The notes below the pieces were generated by a model that saw only the letters and a program-made list of their open reading frames with translations, was not told the origin of the DNA and did no database searches. A DNA stretch of 5,137 nt from Deltaproteobacteria bacterium (GTDB taxonomy: Bacteria > Myxococcota > XYA12-FULL-58-9 > JAUUZB01): the NCBI GenBank assembly GCA_030590185.1, contig JAUUZB010000414.1:1-5137 (forward strand), given 5' to 3'. Shown here in pieces: positions 1 to 5,137 of the stretch. Both the position numbers and the translations under genes were made by a program. Numbering within the stretch: position 1 is the stretch's first letter; every line of letters begins with the position of its first letter.

Positions 1-737
1 CAGCGGGTGCCCCCCGGGAAGAACAGGTTGTCGTAGCCGTACTCGAGGGTGAGGGTGGCGTACTCCTTGAGCACCCGCTTGTAGAGCGGGTCCCGCTTGC
101 GCCGGTCGACCGTGTAGGCGCCGAGGTTGCGCATGAAGTAGCCCATGAAGGGATTGGCGAACAGATTTAGGCCGGCACCGTAGATCACCGGCGGCAGCCC
201 CAGCCGGTAGAGCGAGAACCCCAGGATGATCGAATCGAGGTTGCTGCAATGGGTCGGCGCCAGGATCACGGTGCCGAGCTCGTGCAGGCGCCGGAAGTGC
301 TCCACCTCCCCTTGCACGATGACGGCGTCGTCGATGCTGGGCAGGTTCGGGAAGCTCGACAGTAGGCGTTGGGGCGAGACGGTGTTGAGCAACACGCCGA
401 GCGCGGTCGGCAGGGCCCGGGTGGCGACCTGATAGACACGGTCGGAGAAGTTACCGCAGATCTCCTGAGCGTAGCGCTCCACCATTCGCTTGAGCAGCTC
501 CTGGTGCTGGCGCCCAGAGCCACGCACCAGCCCGCGGTGCACCTCGTTCCAGAAGGCGCGGTCCTCCTTGCGGGTCGGCGAGCGCTTGTCCTCCTTGAGG
601 CGGTGGCGCTCGTGGAAAATGCTGTCGGCCAGTACTTCGTCGAGGCCGGGGCCGTGGTTTTCCGCGGTGAGCACCTTGGCCTCTACCACGCGGCTCTGTA
701 GTTCGGTGACGATCCGTTCCTGGTCTTCGGGGCGCAT
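1..737 (-). CDS. PlsB/PlsC-superfamily glycerolipid acyltransferase, N-terminal part (runs off left edge)
   Basis: This is the first 245 residues of a minus-strand gene, cut by the window edge. It probably transfers an acyl group to glycerol-3-phosphate or a lysophospholipid at the cytoplasmic membrane. Visible motifs are the catalytic HX4D block (HCSNLD, His163 to Asp168, preceded by VILAPT), a block II-like GAYTVDRR at 206-213, and a block III-like FFPGGTR at 239-245, where the window ends. The spacing and the roughly 160-residue helical N-terminal extension fit PlsB-like proteins better than short PlsC enzymes. An in-frame TAG at 747-749 lies just upstream, so ATG at 737 is the only good start. 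It has no Shine-Dalgarno sequence but does have a possible -10 box six bases away. Block III reads Pro-Gly-Gly rather than the common Pro-Glu-Gly or Glu-Gly-Gly. The superfamily call is firm; the exact substrate and the PlsB assignment are inference. Confidence 0.88.
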   Translation of the reverse strand, partial: MRPEDQERIVTELQSRVVEAKVLTAENHGPGLDEVLADSIFHERHRLKEDKRSPTRKEDRAFWNEVHRGLVRGSGRQHQELLKRMVERYAQEICGNFSDRVYQVATRALPTALGVLLNTVSPQRLLSSFPNLPSIDDAVIVQGEVEHFRRLHELGTVILAPTHCSNLDSIILGFSLYRLGLPPVIYGAGLNLFANPFMGYFMRNLGAYTVDRRKRDPLYKRVLKEYATLTLEYGYDNLFFPGGTR

Positions 738-813
738 GGGGCGATACTAAACCGCAATTCCGTTGCAGCGCCAGCGCCCCAAATGTGCGATGGGGGGCGT
801 GGAGGTGGTACCC
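738..813. promoter_or_regulatory. Divergent intergenic region between the acyltransferase and the membrane-protein gene
   Basis: This 76-bp gap separates two genes transcribed away from each other, so promoters for both should lie in it or extend into the coding regions. On the minus strand, TAGTAT (744-749) ends six bases before the acyltransferase ATG and could be a -10 box giving a leaderless transcript. No convincing -35 was seen 16-18 bases upstream of it. On the plus strand no convincing -35/-10 pair was found; the only clear signal is the Shine-Dalgarno sequence at 801-806. Confidence 0.4.
801..806 (+). promoter_or_regulatory. Shine-Dalgarno GGAGGT that sets the membrane-protein start at 814
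   Basis: GGAGGT lies seven bases before ATG 814. In-frame alternatives upstream (TTG 763 and ATG 790) have no comparable site, so this element decides the start. Confidence 0.75.
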
Positions 814-1461
814 ATGGAGACGACCTATTACACGCCCGCGACCCTGGAGATGTTCGAGCATCTTCGCGATCCGAGCACCCTGCAGTGGTACGTGGTCGCG
901 TTGCTGGCGGTCGCGATCTACGTCTACGCGGTAGAGATCGAGCGCCAGAACTGGAACCTGGTGTTCGCCGGTCTCGCCTTTTGGGGCATGGACTGGCTCA
1001 ACGAGATCGCCAACAGCATCATCCTGCACGCCAGCGGCTTCTCGGGTCTGTGGACCGCGCCCGCTCGCAGCGCCTTCATCATCCTGTCCGGTCTCAACAT
1101 CGAAATCTGCTTCATGTTCGCGATCGCCGGGATCACGCTCGCCAAGATGTTGCCGGCCGACAAGTCGCTCAAGATCCTCGGCTTGCCGAACCGGTTGTTC
1201 TTCGCCCTGGCCAACTCGATCTTCTGCGTCTTCGTAGAGGTCGGGCTCAACGCCGCGGACATGCTGATCTGGACCTACGACTTTTGGAACGTCCCTCACA
1301 TCTGGCTGATCGTCATCTTCGGATATCTGCATTTCAATCTCATCGCCTTCTGGGTCCACGACATGGAGCGGGTGGCGAGCAAGGTAAAAGCGGTCGGGGT
1401 GATCTACGGGCTGGTCCTGATCAGCGTCGTGATCTTCGGCTTCGGGCTCGGCTGGCTCTAG
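814..1461 (+). CDS. Unrecognised integral membrane protein, about six transmembrane segments
   Basis: A 215-residue protein that I cannot assign to a named family. Hydrophobic segments fall at about 24-41, 47-71, 86-112, 125-151, 158-181 and 193-214, which suggests six membrane helices and no cleaved signal peptide. The membrane segments carry an unusual number of polar or charged residues: Asp60, Asn63, Glu64 and Asn67 in segment 2, Asn95 and Glu97 in segment 3, Glu142, Asn146 and Asp149 in segment 4, and His173, Asn175, His182 and Asp183 around segment 5. This pattern fits a transporter, metal- or cofactor-binding protein, or membrane enzyme, but does not choose between them. ATG 814 was chosen over upstream TTG 763 and ATG 790 because of the well-spaced GGAGGT. 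The lipoprotein gene follows 59 bp downstream on the same strand and may be cotranscribed. Coding is certain enough; function is unknown. Confidence 0.85.
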   Translation: METTYYTPATLEMFEHLRDPSTLQWYVVALLAVAIYVYAVEIERQNWNLVFAGLAFWGMDWLNEIANSIILHASGFSGLWTAPARSAFIILSGLNIEICFMFAIAGITLAKMLPADKSLKILGLPNRLFFALANSIFCVFVEVGLNAADMLIWTYDFWNVPHIWLIVIFGYLHFNLIAFWVHDMERVASKVKAVGVIYGLVLISVVIFGFGLGWL

Positions 1462-1510
1462 GACCCGCGACCTTGACGAACCACCCGGGGCTGGGCACAC
1501 CACGGCCCGC

Positions 1511-1515
1511 GGAGG
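1511..1515 (+). promoter_or_regulatory. Shine-Dalgarno GGAGG for the lipoprotein gene
   Basis: GGAGG lies five bases before ATG 1521. The reading frame is open far upstream, back to 783 and across the neighbouring gene, so this site together with the signal peptide that follows fixes the start. Confidence 0.75.
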
Positions 1516-1520
1516 TATCC

Positions 1521-3005
1521 ATGACACGGCTGTTTCCTTTGCTGCTGGCGTTGTCGCTCGCGGCCTGCGTCGACGGCGGCGCGCCCGATAAGAACGGCCC
1601 GGACAACCCGGGGGGTGACGATGCCACCGGCGGCGACGCGTCGTCCGCGGGTGACGTCGGCCATACCGGCGGTGACGAATGGCAAGCTGCGGGCGACGGA
1701 GCGTCCGGTGGGGACAGCTGGGAGCCGGCGGGCGACGAAGCGAGCGGCGGCGACGAATGGCAAGCTGCCGGCGACGAACCACCTGGCGGCGACAGCTACG
1801 CCCCGGGAGATAGCTGGCTGCCCGGTCCCGAGCTCAACCCGGGTTGGGTCGGCGGCGCCTGCGAGGGCGCCTCTGACTGCGACGACGCGAACTACAGCGA
1901 GGCCGCGCTGTGCGAGAAGGTCGGCTTCCCCAACGGGATGTGCACGCAGATGTGCACCGGCGGCGGTTCCTATTGTCCCGACGCCGACAGCTTCGGCGCC
2001 GGCACGGGCTACACCGTCACCCGCTGCATCGACAGCATCGACGGCCCGCGCTGCGTTGCCGAGTGTGACTTCTCCCAATCCGATACCGGCTGCCGGGCAG
2101 GGTATGCCTGCGTGCGTCGGTTGCGCTACAACTCGACCACCGTCTTCTCGGTCTGTCTGCCAGCGGACATCCAGCGCTGGCCTGGCGAGGCGGCCCCGAG
2201 TTTCGACATCGGTGACGCCTGCGGCTCCGACGCCGGCTGCGAGCACAGCGCCTGCCTGCCCCTCACCGGCGGCTACTGCAGCAAAACCATGTGCGAGTTC
2301 TCCGGTTGCCCGAACGGCTCCACCTGCTTCTTCGTCAGCGCCGACGAGACCGCCTGTCTCGATGCCTGCACCGACTCGTCGCAGTGCCGCGAGACCGACA
2401 ACTACATCTGCGATCAGGACGACGTCTGCTGGCCGGGGGCTCCCATCTGGGACTCATCCGTCGGTGCCCAGGACTGCGCCGATGCCTGGCAGGGTCTCAA
2501 CGGCAGCGGCCTGTCGGCCTGTGACACAACGGCGGACAACTACGTGGTGGTACGCAAGAGCGTGCGCAACCTCGCCCTGTGCAATAGCGGCGGCCTCGCC
2601 TACACCGGATCCAATTTCTGGGTCGGCCTCGGAAATCCAATGGGGGACAAGGAGCAGCGCGGGGACGCCCGCACACCCGAGGGGATCTTCTACGTCGCCG
2701 CCCTGGTCCCGGGCTCTTCCTACTACCTGGCCCTGCTGCTGAGCTACCCGGACAGCGACGACGCGGAGCGAGGCTACAACGCTGGCTTGATCTCCCTGGC
2801 CGAACGAGACGACATCCAAGCGTCCCAGACGAGCTGCGGCTACCCGGACCAGGGCACCGACCTCGGCGGTCTGATCGAGATCCACGGCGAGGGGGGCGGC
2901 GTCTACGGCGACTGGACCCTCGGCTGCATCGCCATCGAGAATGACGAGATGGATGAGGTTTGGAGTCGGATGGGGGTTGGGGACACGATCGTCGTTCTGC
3001 CGTGA
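1521..3005 (+). CDS. Cys-rich lipoprotein with C-terminal L,D-transpeptidase (YkuD) domain
   Basis: A 494-residue exported lipoprotein. A type II signal peptide ends in the lipobox LAAC, giving lipidated Cys16. A Gly/Asp-rich linker follows (about 17-110), containing five 13-residue repeats at 37-99. Residues 114-303 hold 24 cysteines that split into two 12-Cys modules (114-212 and 234-303) with similar order, such as GGAC and GDAC at their starts and CLP and CWP at their ends, suggesting an internal duplication and extensive disulfides. Residues from about 338 to 494 look like a YkuD catalytic domain: TPEG at 385-388, His455 in IEIHG, and the probable nucleophile Cys469 in DWTLGCIAIEN. That family makes 3-3 peptidoglycan cross-links or attaches proteins to peptidoglycan through an acyl-enzyme on Cys. 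The motif has TLGC rather than the common SHGC, closer to the TAGC form of YafK-like members. The family call is strong; the actual substrate is unknown. Confidence 0.9.
   Translation: MTRLFPLLLALSLAACVDGGAPDKNGPDNPGGDDATGGDASSAGDVGHTGGDEWQAAGDGASGGDSWEPAGDEASGGDEWQAAGDEPPGGDSYAPGDSWLPGPELNPGWVGGACEGASDCDDANYSEAALCEKVGFPNGMCTQMCTGGGSYCPDADSFGAGTGYTVTRCIDSIDGPRCVAECDFSQSDTGCRAGYACVRRLRYNSTTVFSVCLPADIQRWPGEAAPSFDIGDACGSDAGCEHSACLPLTGGYCSKTMCEFSGCPNGSTCFFVSADETACLDACTDSSQCRETDNYICDQDDVCWPGAPIWDSSVGAQDCADAWQGLNGSGLSACDTTADNYVVVRKSVRNLALCNSGGLAYTGSNFWVGLGNPMGDKEQRGDARTPEGIFYVAALVPGSSYYLALLLSYPDSDDAERGYNAGLISLAERDDIQASQTSCGYPDQGTDLGGLIEIHGEGGGVYGDWTLGCIAIENDEMDEVWSRMGVGDTIVVLP
1629..1817 (+). repeat. 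In-frame 39-bp (13-residue) tandem repeats encoding the GGD linker
   Basis: Five consecutive units start at 1629, 1668, 1707, 1746 and 1785. They encode GGDASSAGDVGHT, GGDEWQAAGDGAS, GGDSWEPAGDEAS, GGDEWQAAGDEPP and a shortened GGDSYAPGDSW. Units 2 and 4 are the most alike and share an exact 17-base block (1674-1690 and 1752-1768), giving a higher-order 78-bp period. The length is a multiple of three throughout, so unit gain or loss would leave the frame intact. The repeats form an acidic, probably flexible spacer between the lipid anchor and the Cys-rich modules. Confidence 0.85.
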
Positions 3006-3050
3006 GTGGTTGGGGGCTCTCCTTGGTTGGTCTTTTGGGGCCTCGGGCTA

Positions 3051-3077
3051 ATATAGTAGTGTCAGGCACTACTATAT
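3051..3077. repeat. Perfect 11-bp inverted repeat with 5-base loop (REP-like or bidirectional terminator stem)
   Basis: The arms are ATATAGTAGTG (3051-3061) and CACTACTATAT (3067-3077), with loop TCAGG. The element is AT-rich in otherwise GC-rich DNA and sits in the 105-bp gap between two converging genes. No T-run follows the stem on either strand, so it is not a textbook intrinsic terminator. The centre, GTGTCAGGCAC, resembles palindromes I associate with dispersed REP elements; that link is from memory and is inference. Confidence 0.7.
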
Positions 3078-3110
3078 GTCATTTCCGCGTCGGGTTGTCT
3101 CGGGCGCCGG

Positions 3111-3635
3111 TTACTTTGGCGCGGGCGCCGCCCGAAACTTCTCGACCGTGGCTCGCGCTATCTGAGTGAGCCGCGCCTTGGTCTCATCGGTCTTCTCGTA
3201 GGCGGTCACGGTCACGAAAAAACGCCCCTGCCAGATCAAACCATAATAATCCGCAAGCGTGCTCCCCTGACCGATGGCCGGCTTCGCCACCTGCTTGCCG
3301 CCCTTGGTGCCAAAAACCTCCTTGGCGCCCTTCGGCGTCTTCATCTGGTACACCTCGAGGCCGTAGAGCACGCCGGACTTCGACTTGTATTCCTGCAAGA
3401 TGACGCGCTCGAAGCCGGCCTTCAGGTAGATGCCCGCGCCGCCGTTAATCAGCTCCCAGAGGCCATCGGCGTTGGCTTGCTGCGGTTTGCCGACGGGTGT
3501 GAGCATCTTCAGCGCGGCCGGATCCGGTAGCGCCCAGCTCAGGTCACCGCCGGTCTCTGCCTGGGCCATGACCGCGGTCACCGACACCAGCGCCGCTGCT
3601 ACGGAGCAAACCGAGATCACCCGCCTGACGGTCAT
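3111..3635 (-). CDS. Small Sec-exported protein resembling the DUF6599 family
   Basis: A 174-residue protein with a Sec-type signal peptide: Arg4 and Arg5, a hydrophobic stretch at about 6-22, and probable cleavage after AQA at residue 26. The mature part is about 148 residues with no further membrane segment, so it is likely periplasmic. The stretch INGGAGIYLKAGF (63-75), then ILQEY (79-83) and LEVYQM (93-98), matches what I recall of DUF6599 proteins ('NGGAELYL.YGF' followed by 'QEY' and an 'IYDM'-like strand). No function is established for that family. ATG 3635 was chosen because GGAG ends six bases upstream (3642-3645); a TTG at 3656 would overlap the upstream stop and has no ribosome site. 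The gene begins 17 bp after the DUF362 gene, so the two are probably one transcript and may act together in the periplasm. Confident as a gene; moderate on family. Confidence 0.82.
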   Translation of the reverse strand: MTVRRVISVCSVAAALVSVTAVMAQAETGGDLSWALPDPAALKMLTPVGKPQQANADGLWELINGGAGIYLKAGFERVILQEYKSKSGVLYGLEVYQMKTPKGAKEVFGTKGGKQVAKPAIGQGSTLADYYGLIWQGRFFVTVTAYEKTDETKARLTQIARATVEKFRAAPAPK

Positions 3636-3652
3636 CCGACTCTCCGACCGGT

Positions 3653-4615
3653 TCAAATTTCCGCCCTGGCAATCTTCACCCGGCCGAGATCGATCTCCCC
3701 CAACCCGGCGGCGTGGGACTTGGTGATCATCCCGATCTCAGCCGCCTTCAAACCGAGATACTGACAACACAGCGCGTCCATGGCGACCCGATCCGTCCCG
3801 GCCACGACCTGTTTGGGCCTGGCCATTTCGCCGGGGCCGCTCGGGCCGTTGGTGGTGATGAACTCGGTGGCGTCCACCACGCAGAGCTCGACGGTTCGCA
3901 CCCGGTTGAGATCCGCGACGCACTGCGAGAAGTAATCGACGTCGGCGAAAAAGTCGCCGAGCTCCTTGAGGAAGCCCCGGATGTAATTCGGCCCGTAGTG
4001 AAATTTGATGTTGGTGGAGAAAGCGGCCAGCCCCATCATGTTCTTGAGGGTGCAGGTCATGGCCACCCCTGAGTGATTCTTGATGATGGGCAGGTTGAAC
4101 AAACGATCGTAAACGAGCGGCCCCTCGAGGATATCCGCCTCCTTGAGGACCTTGGCGCCAGGGATCTTGATCGTTTTGTGATCCGTGTCATCCGGGAGGA
4201 GCTTGGCGATCAGGCTGCCGTGCTTCGCGGACGCCCGGCTGCGCTCCCAGTAGCTCTCTGACTCGTTCTTCACCAAGTGGACCTTCTTGGCCCCGGCTTC
4301 GAAACAAAGGTGCGCGACGGCGAGCACGATCTCCGGCTTGGTGTAGGTCCCGGGTTTCTTAGCCCAGGTGTTGGCCATCAAGCCCACGCTGTCCCCTTTT
4401 GACACGAACCGACCGATCCCCCCCAGCTTCTCGACCGCCGCAATGGTGCTCTGGAAGTAATCACTGCCGGTGACGACCGAGATGTCCGGCCGCGACTCCG
4501 CGGCGCGGGCTTCGCCAGTGAGGAGCCCCGGTACCAGCGACATCCCGGCCAGGGCCGAGCCGGCCTGCGCGGCCTTGATTACGAAGGTCCGACGATCGAT
4601 CTTCTTCACGCTCAT
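3653..4615 (-). CDS. DUF362 domain protein with Tat signal peptide
   Basis: A 320-residue protein. It opens with a twin-arginine signal (DRRTFVIK, Arg8-Arg9) followed by a hydrophobic segment at about 15-33 and a likely cleavage site after ARA at 36-38. It is therefore exported folded, possibly with a bound cofactor. The rest resembles the DUF362 family: LPIIKNHSG (175-183) followed by TLKNMMGLA (189-197), and NGPSGPG (256-262) with VAGTDRVAMDAL (271-282) and a late LGLKAAEIGMI stretch. DUF362 proteins are sometimes fused to 4Fe-4S ferredoxin domains; none is visible here. Biochemical function is unsettled. The start is ambiguous. AGGAGG abuts ATG 4615 with no spacer, whereas GTG 4609, two codons in, has six-base spacing and may be the real start. 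The downstream DUF6599-like gene follows after 17 bp. Confidence 0.9.
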   Translation of the reverse strand: MSVKKIDRRTFVIKAAQAGSALAGMSLVPGLLTGEARAAESRPDISVVTGSDYFQSTIAAVEKLGGIGRFVSKGDSVGLMANTWAKKPGTYTKPEIVLAVAHLCFEAGAKKVHLVKNESESYWERSRASAKHGSLIAKLLPDDTDHKTIKIPGAKVLKEADILEGPLVYDRLFNLPIIKNHSGVAMTCTLKNMMGLAAFSTNIKFHYGPNYIRGFLKELGDFFADVDYFSQCVADLNRVRTVELCVVDATEFITTNGPSGPGEMARPKQVVAGTDRVAMDALCCQYLGLKAAEIGMITKSHAAGLGEIDLGRVKIARAEI

Positions 4616-4621
4616 CCTCCT
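4616..4621 (-). promoter_or_regulatory. Shine-Dalgarno AGGAGG abutting ATG of the DUF362 gene
   Basis: A perfect AGGAGG lies directly against ATG 4615 and six bases before GTG 4609. The spacing favours initiation at GTG, giving a protein beginning MKKIDRRTF. Confidence 0.6.
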
Positions 4622-4635
4622 CGCAGGTTCCTCTC

Positions 4636-4665
4636 AATATAACCCAATCTCCGGCCCGCCCCCAA
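4636..4665 (-). promoter_or_regulatory. Possible sigma70-type promoter for the DUF362 unit
   Basis: On the minus strand, TTGGGG (4660-4665) and TATATT (4636-4641) are separated by 18 bases, just after the upstream stop and before the DUF362 start. The TATATT patch is markedly AT-rich for this DNA. The -35 matches poorly, so read-through from the upstream gene is equally possible. Confidence 0.35.
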
Positions 4666-4667
4666 CA

Positions 4668-5137
4668 TCAATCGCCGATCACTCGCGTAGGATGTAGGGC
4701 GTACTCCCTCGCCTCCCACGGATCCACCACTAGGATCTCCACCGAGCGCCAGGACTGACCGCCCCGTTGATCGCGCGCCACCATCCAAAGGGTGATCCGC
4801 CCGTCATTGTCGGGCGGATATTTGTCCGGGGCGGTGAAGATCGTATCGATGGTGAGGGTGAACTTGGGCCAGGTCAGATCGTCGTTGAGGGTGCCGTCGG
4901 TCGCGTACCAGCTGACCGCGATCTCCTCCGTGAGGTTGGCCAGATCGATCATCCGGGTGTCGAGGTCCGCCTCCAGCAGCTGGTAGGTCTCGCTGGACTC
5001 GGCGGTAAAGGTCGGCCGGAAGCGCACCCTCTGGAGCGGCGACATCTTCACCGGTTCCCGGAACGGCAGCCAGTTGGCGCTGGAGCTCGCCCCAAAGGAG
5101 ATCTCCACCTCGTCGAAAACCGGGTTGGTGTTCGGAG
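4668..5137 (-). CDS. C-terminal part of a probable exported or lipoprotein of unknown function (runs off right edge)
   Basis: The frame stays open to the window edge, giving the last 155 complete residues of a longer protein. Its true start lies outside the window; an in-frame GTG at 5108 is internal and not a credible start. Counting from the first complete codon, the fragment has NTNPVF at 2-7, TEE at 69-71, SWYATDG at 75-81, an APDKYPPDNDG stretch at 102-112, and RDQRGGQSW at 121-129 followed by a beta-like VEILVV strand. This looks like the immunoglobulin-like, beta-rich tail of small periplasmic lipoproteins I associate with deltaproteobacteria, in which a lipobox would sit upstream. I cannot name a family. 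It ends 52 bp before the DUF362 gene on the same strand, so cotranscription is plausible. Coding is well supported by the continuous frame and coherent composition; localisation is inference. Confidence 0.72.
   Translation of the reverse strand, partial: PNTNPVFDEVEISFGASSSANWLPFREPVKMSPLQRVRFRPTFTAESSETYQLLEADLDTRMIDLANLTEEIAVSWYATDGTLNDDLTWPKFTLTIDTIFTAPDKYPPDNDGRITLWMVARDQRGGQSWRSVEILVVDPWEAREYALHPTRVIGD

Noticed and set aside
1473..1478. TTGACG as a -35 box for a separate lipoprotein promoter
   Set aside because: No -10-like hexamer lies 16-18 bases downstream, so on its own it is not support for a promoter.
783..1520. Upstream extension of the lipoprotein frame as one 740-residue protein
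   Set aside because: It overlaps the membrane-protein gene in another frame, its translation is Arg/His/Asp-rich low-complexity text, and a signal peptide with lipobox and ribosome site begins cleanly at 1521.
451..1782. 443-codon open frame on the minus strand
   Set aside because: It lies antisense to three better-supported genes and has Arg/Pro-rich composition typical of GC-rich shadow frames.
1835..1846. 12-bp perfect palindrome CAACCCGGGTTG
   Set aside because: It is inside coding sequence for an Asn-Pro-Gly stretch and short enough to be chance in GC-rich DNA.
1458..2246. 262-codon minus-strand open frame opposite the lipoprotein
   Set aside because: Val/Ala/Gly-rich shadow of the GC-rich repeat and Cys-module coding strand, with no domain-like features.
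1615..2742. 375-codon plus-strand frame inside the lipoprotein gene
   Set aside because: Thr/Ala/Pro/Arg-rich shadow in another frame of a gene with clear domain content.
3101..3130. Two copies of CGGGCGCCG near the end of the DUF6599-like gene
   Set aside because: Short and GC-rich, one copy within coding sequence; expected by chance at this base composition.
3636..3656. TTG 3656 start for the DUF6599-like gene, overlapping the DUF362 stop
   Set aside because: ATG 3635 has a proper GGAG site and places the basic n-region directly at the start of the signal peptide.

Overview
The window is GC-rich DNA from a Gram-negative bacterium. The style of the exported proteins suggests a myxobacterium-like or other deltaproteobacterial lineage: a Cys-rich lipoprotein with a low-complexity Asp/Gly linker, a Tat-exported DUF362 protein, and an 'NTNP...RGGxSW' lipoprotein-like fragment. 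This placement is inferred from protein style, as no rRNA or phylogenetic marker is present.

Layout: (1) Positions 1-737, minus strand: the N-terminal 245 residues of a PlsB/PlsC-superfamily acyltransferase that runs off the left edge. (2) Positions 738-813: a short divergent intergenic region. (3) Positions 814-1461, plus strand: an unrecognised protein with about six membrane segments. (4) Positions 1521-3005, plus strand: a 494-residue lipoprotein made of a lipobox, a 13-residue GGD-type repeat linker, two 12-cysteine modules and a C-terminal L,D-transpeptidase (YkuD) domain. (5) Positions 3006-3110: a convergent intergenic region carrying a perfect 11-bp-arm AT-rich hairpin whose centre resembles REP-type palindromes. 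(6) Positions 3635-3111 and 4615-3653, minus strand: a two-gene unit of a Tat-signal DUF362 protein followed 17 bp later by a small Sec-exported protein resembling the DUF6599 family. (7) Positions 5137-4668, minus strand: the C-terminal part of a probable exported or lipoprotein gene that runs off the right edge.

Almost everything here concerns the cell envelope: phospholipid acylation, an integral membrane protein, a lipid-anchored peptidoglycan cross-linking or lipoprotein-attaching enzyme, and two or three periplasmic proteins. The minus-strand genes at the right are probably cotranscribed. The acyltransferase is transcribed divergently from the membrane-protein/lipoprotein pair. No tRNA, rRNA, CRISPR array, insertion sequence or phage gene was seen. 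No gene-free stretch exceeds about 105 bases. I did not find a convincing new multi-gene system. The most distinctive items are the lipoprotein architecture and the convergent hairpin.
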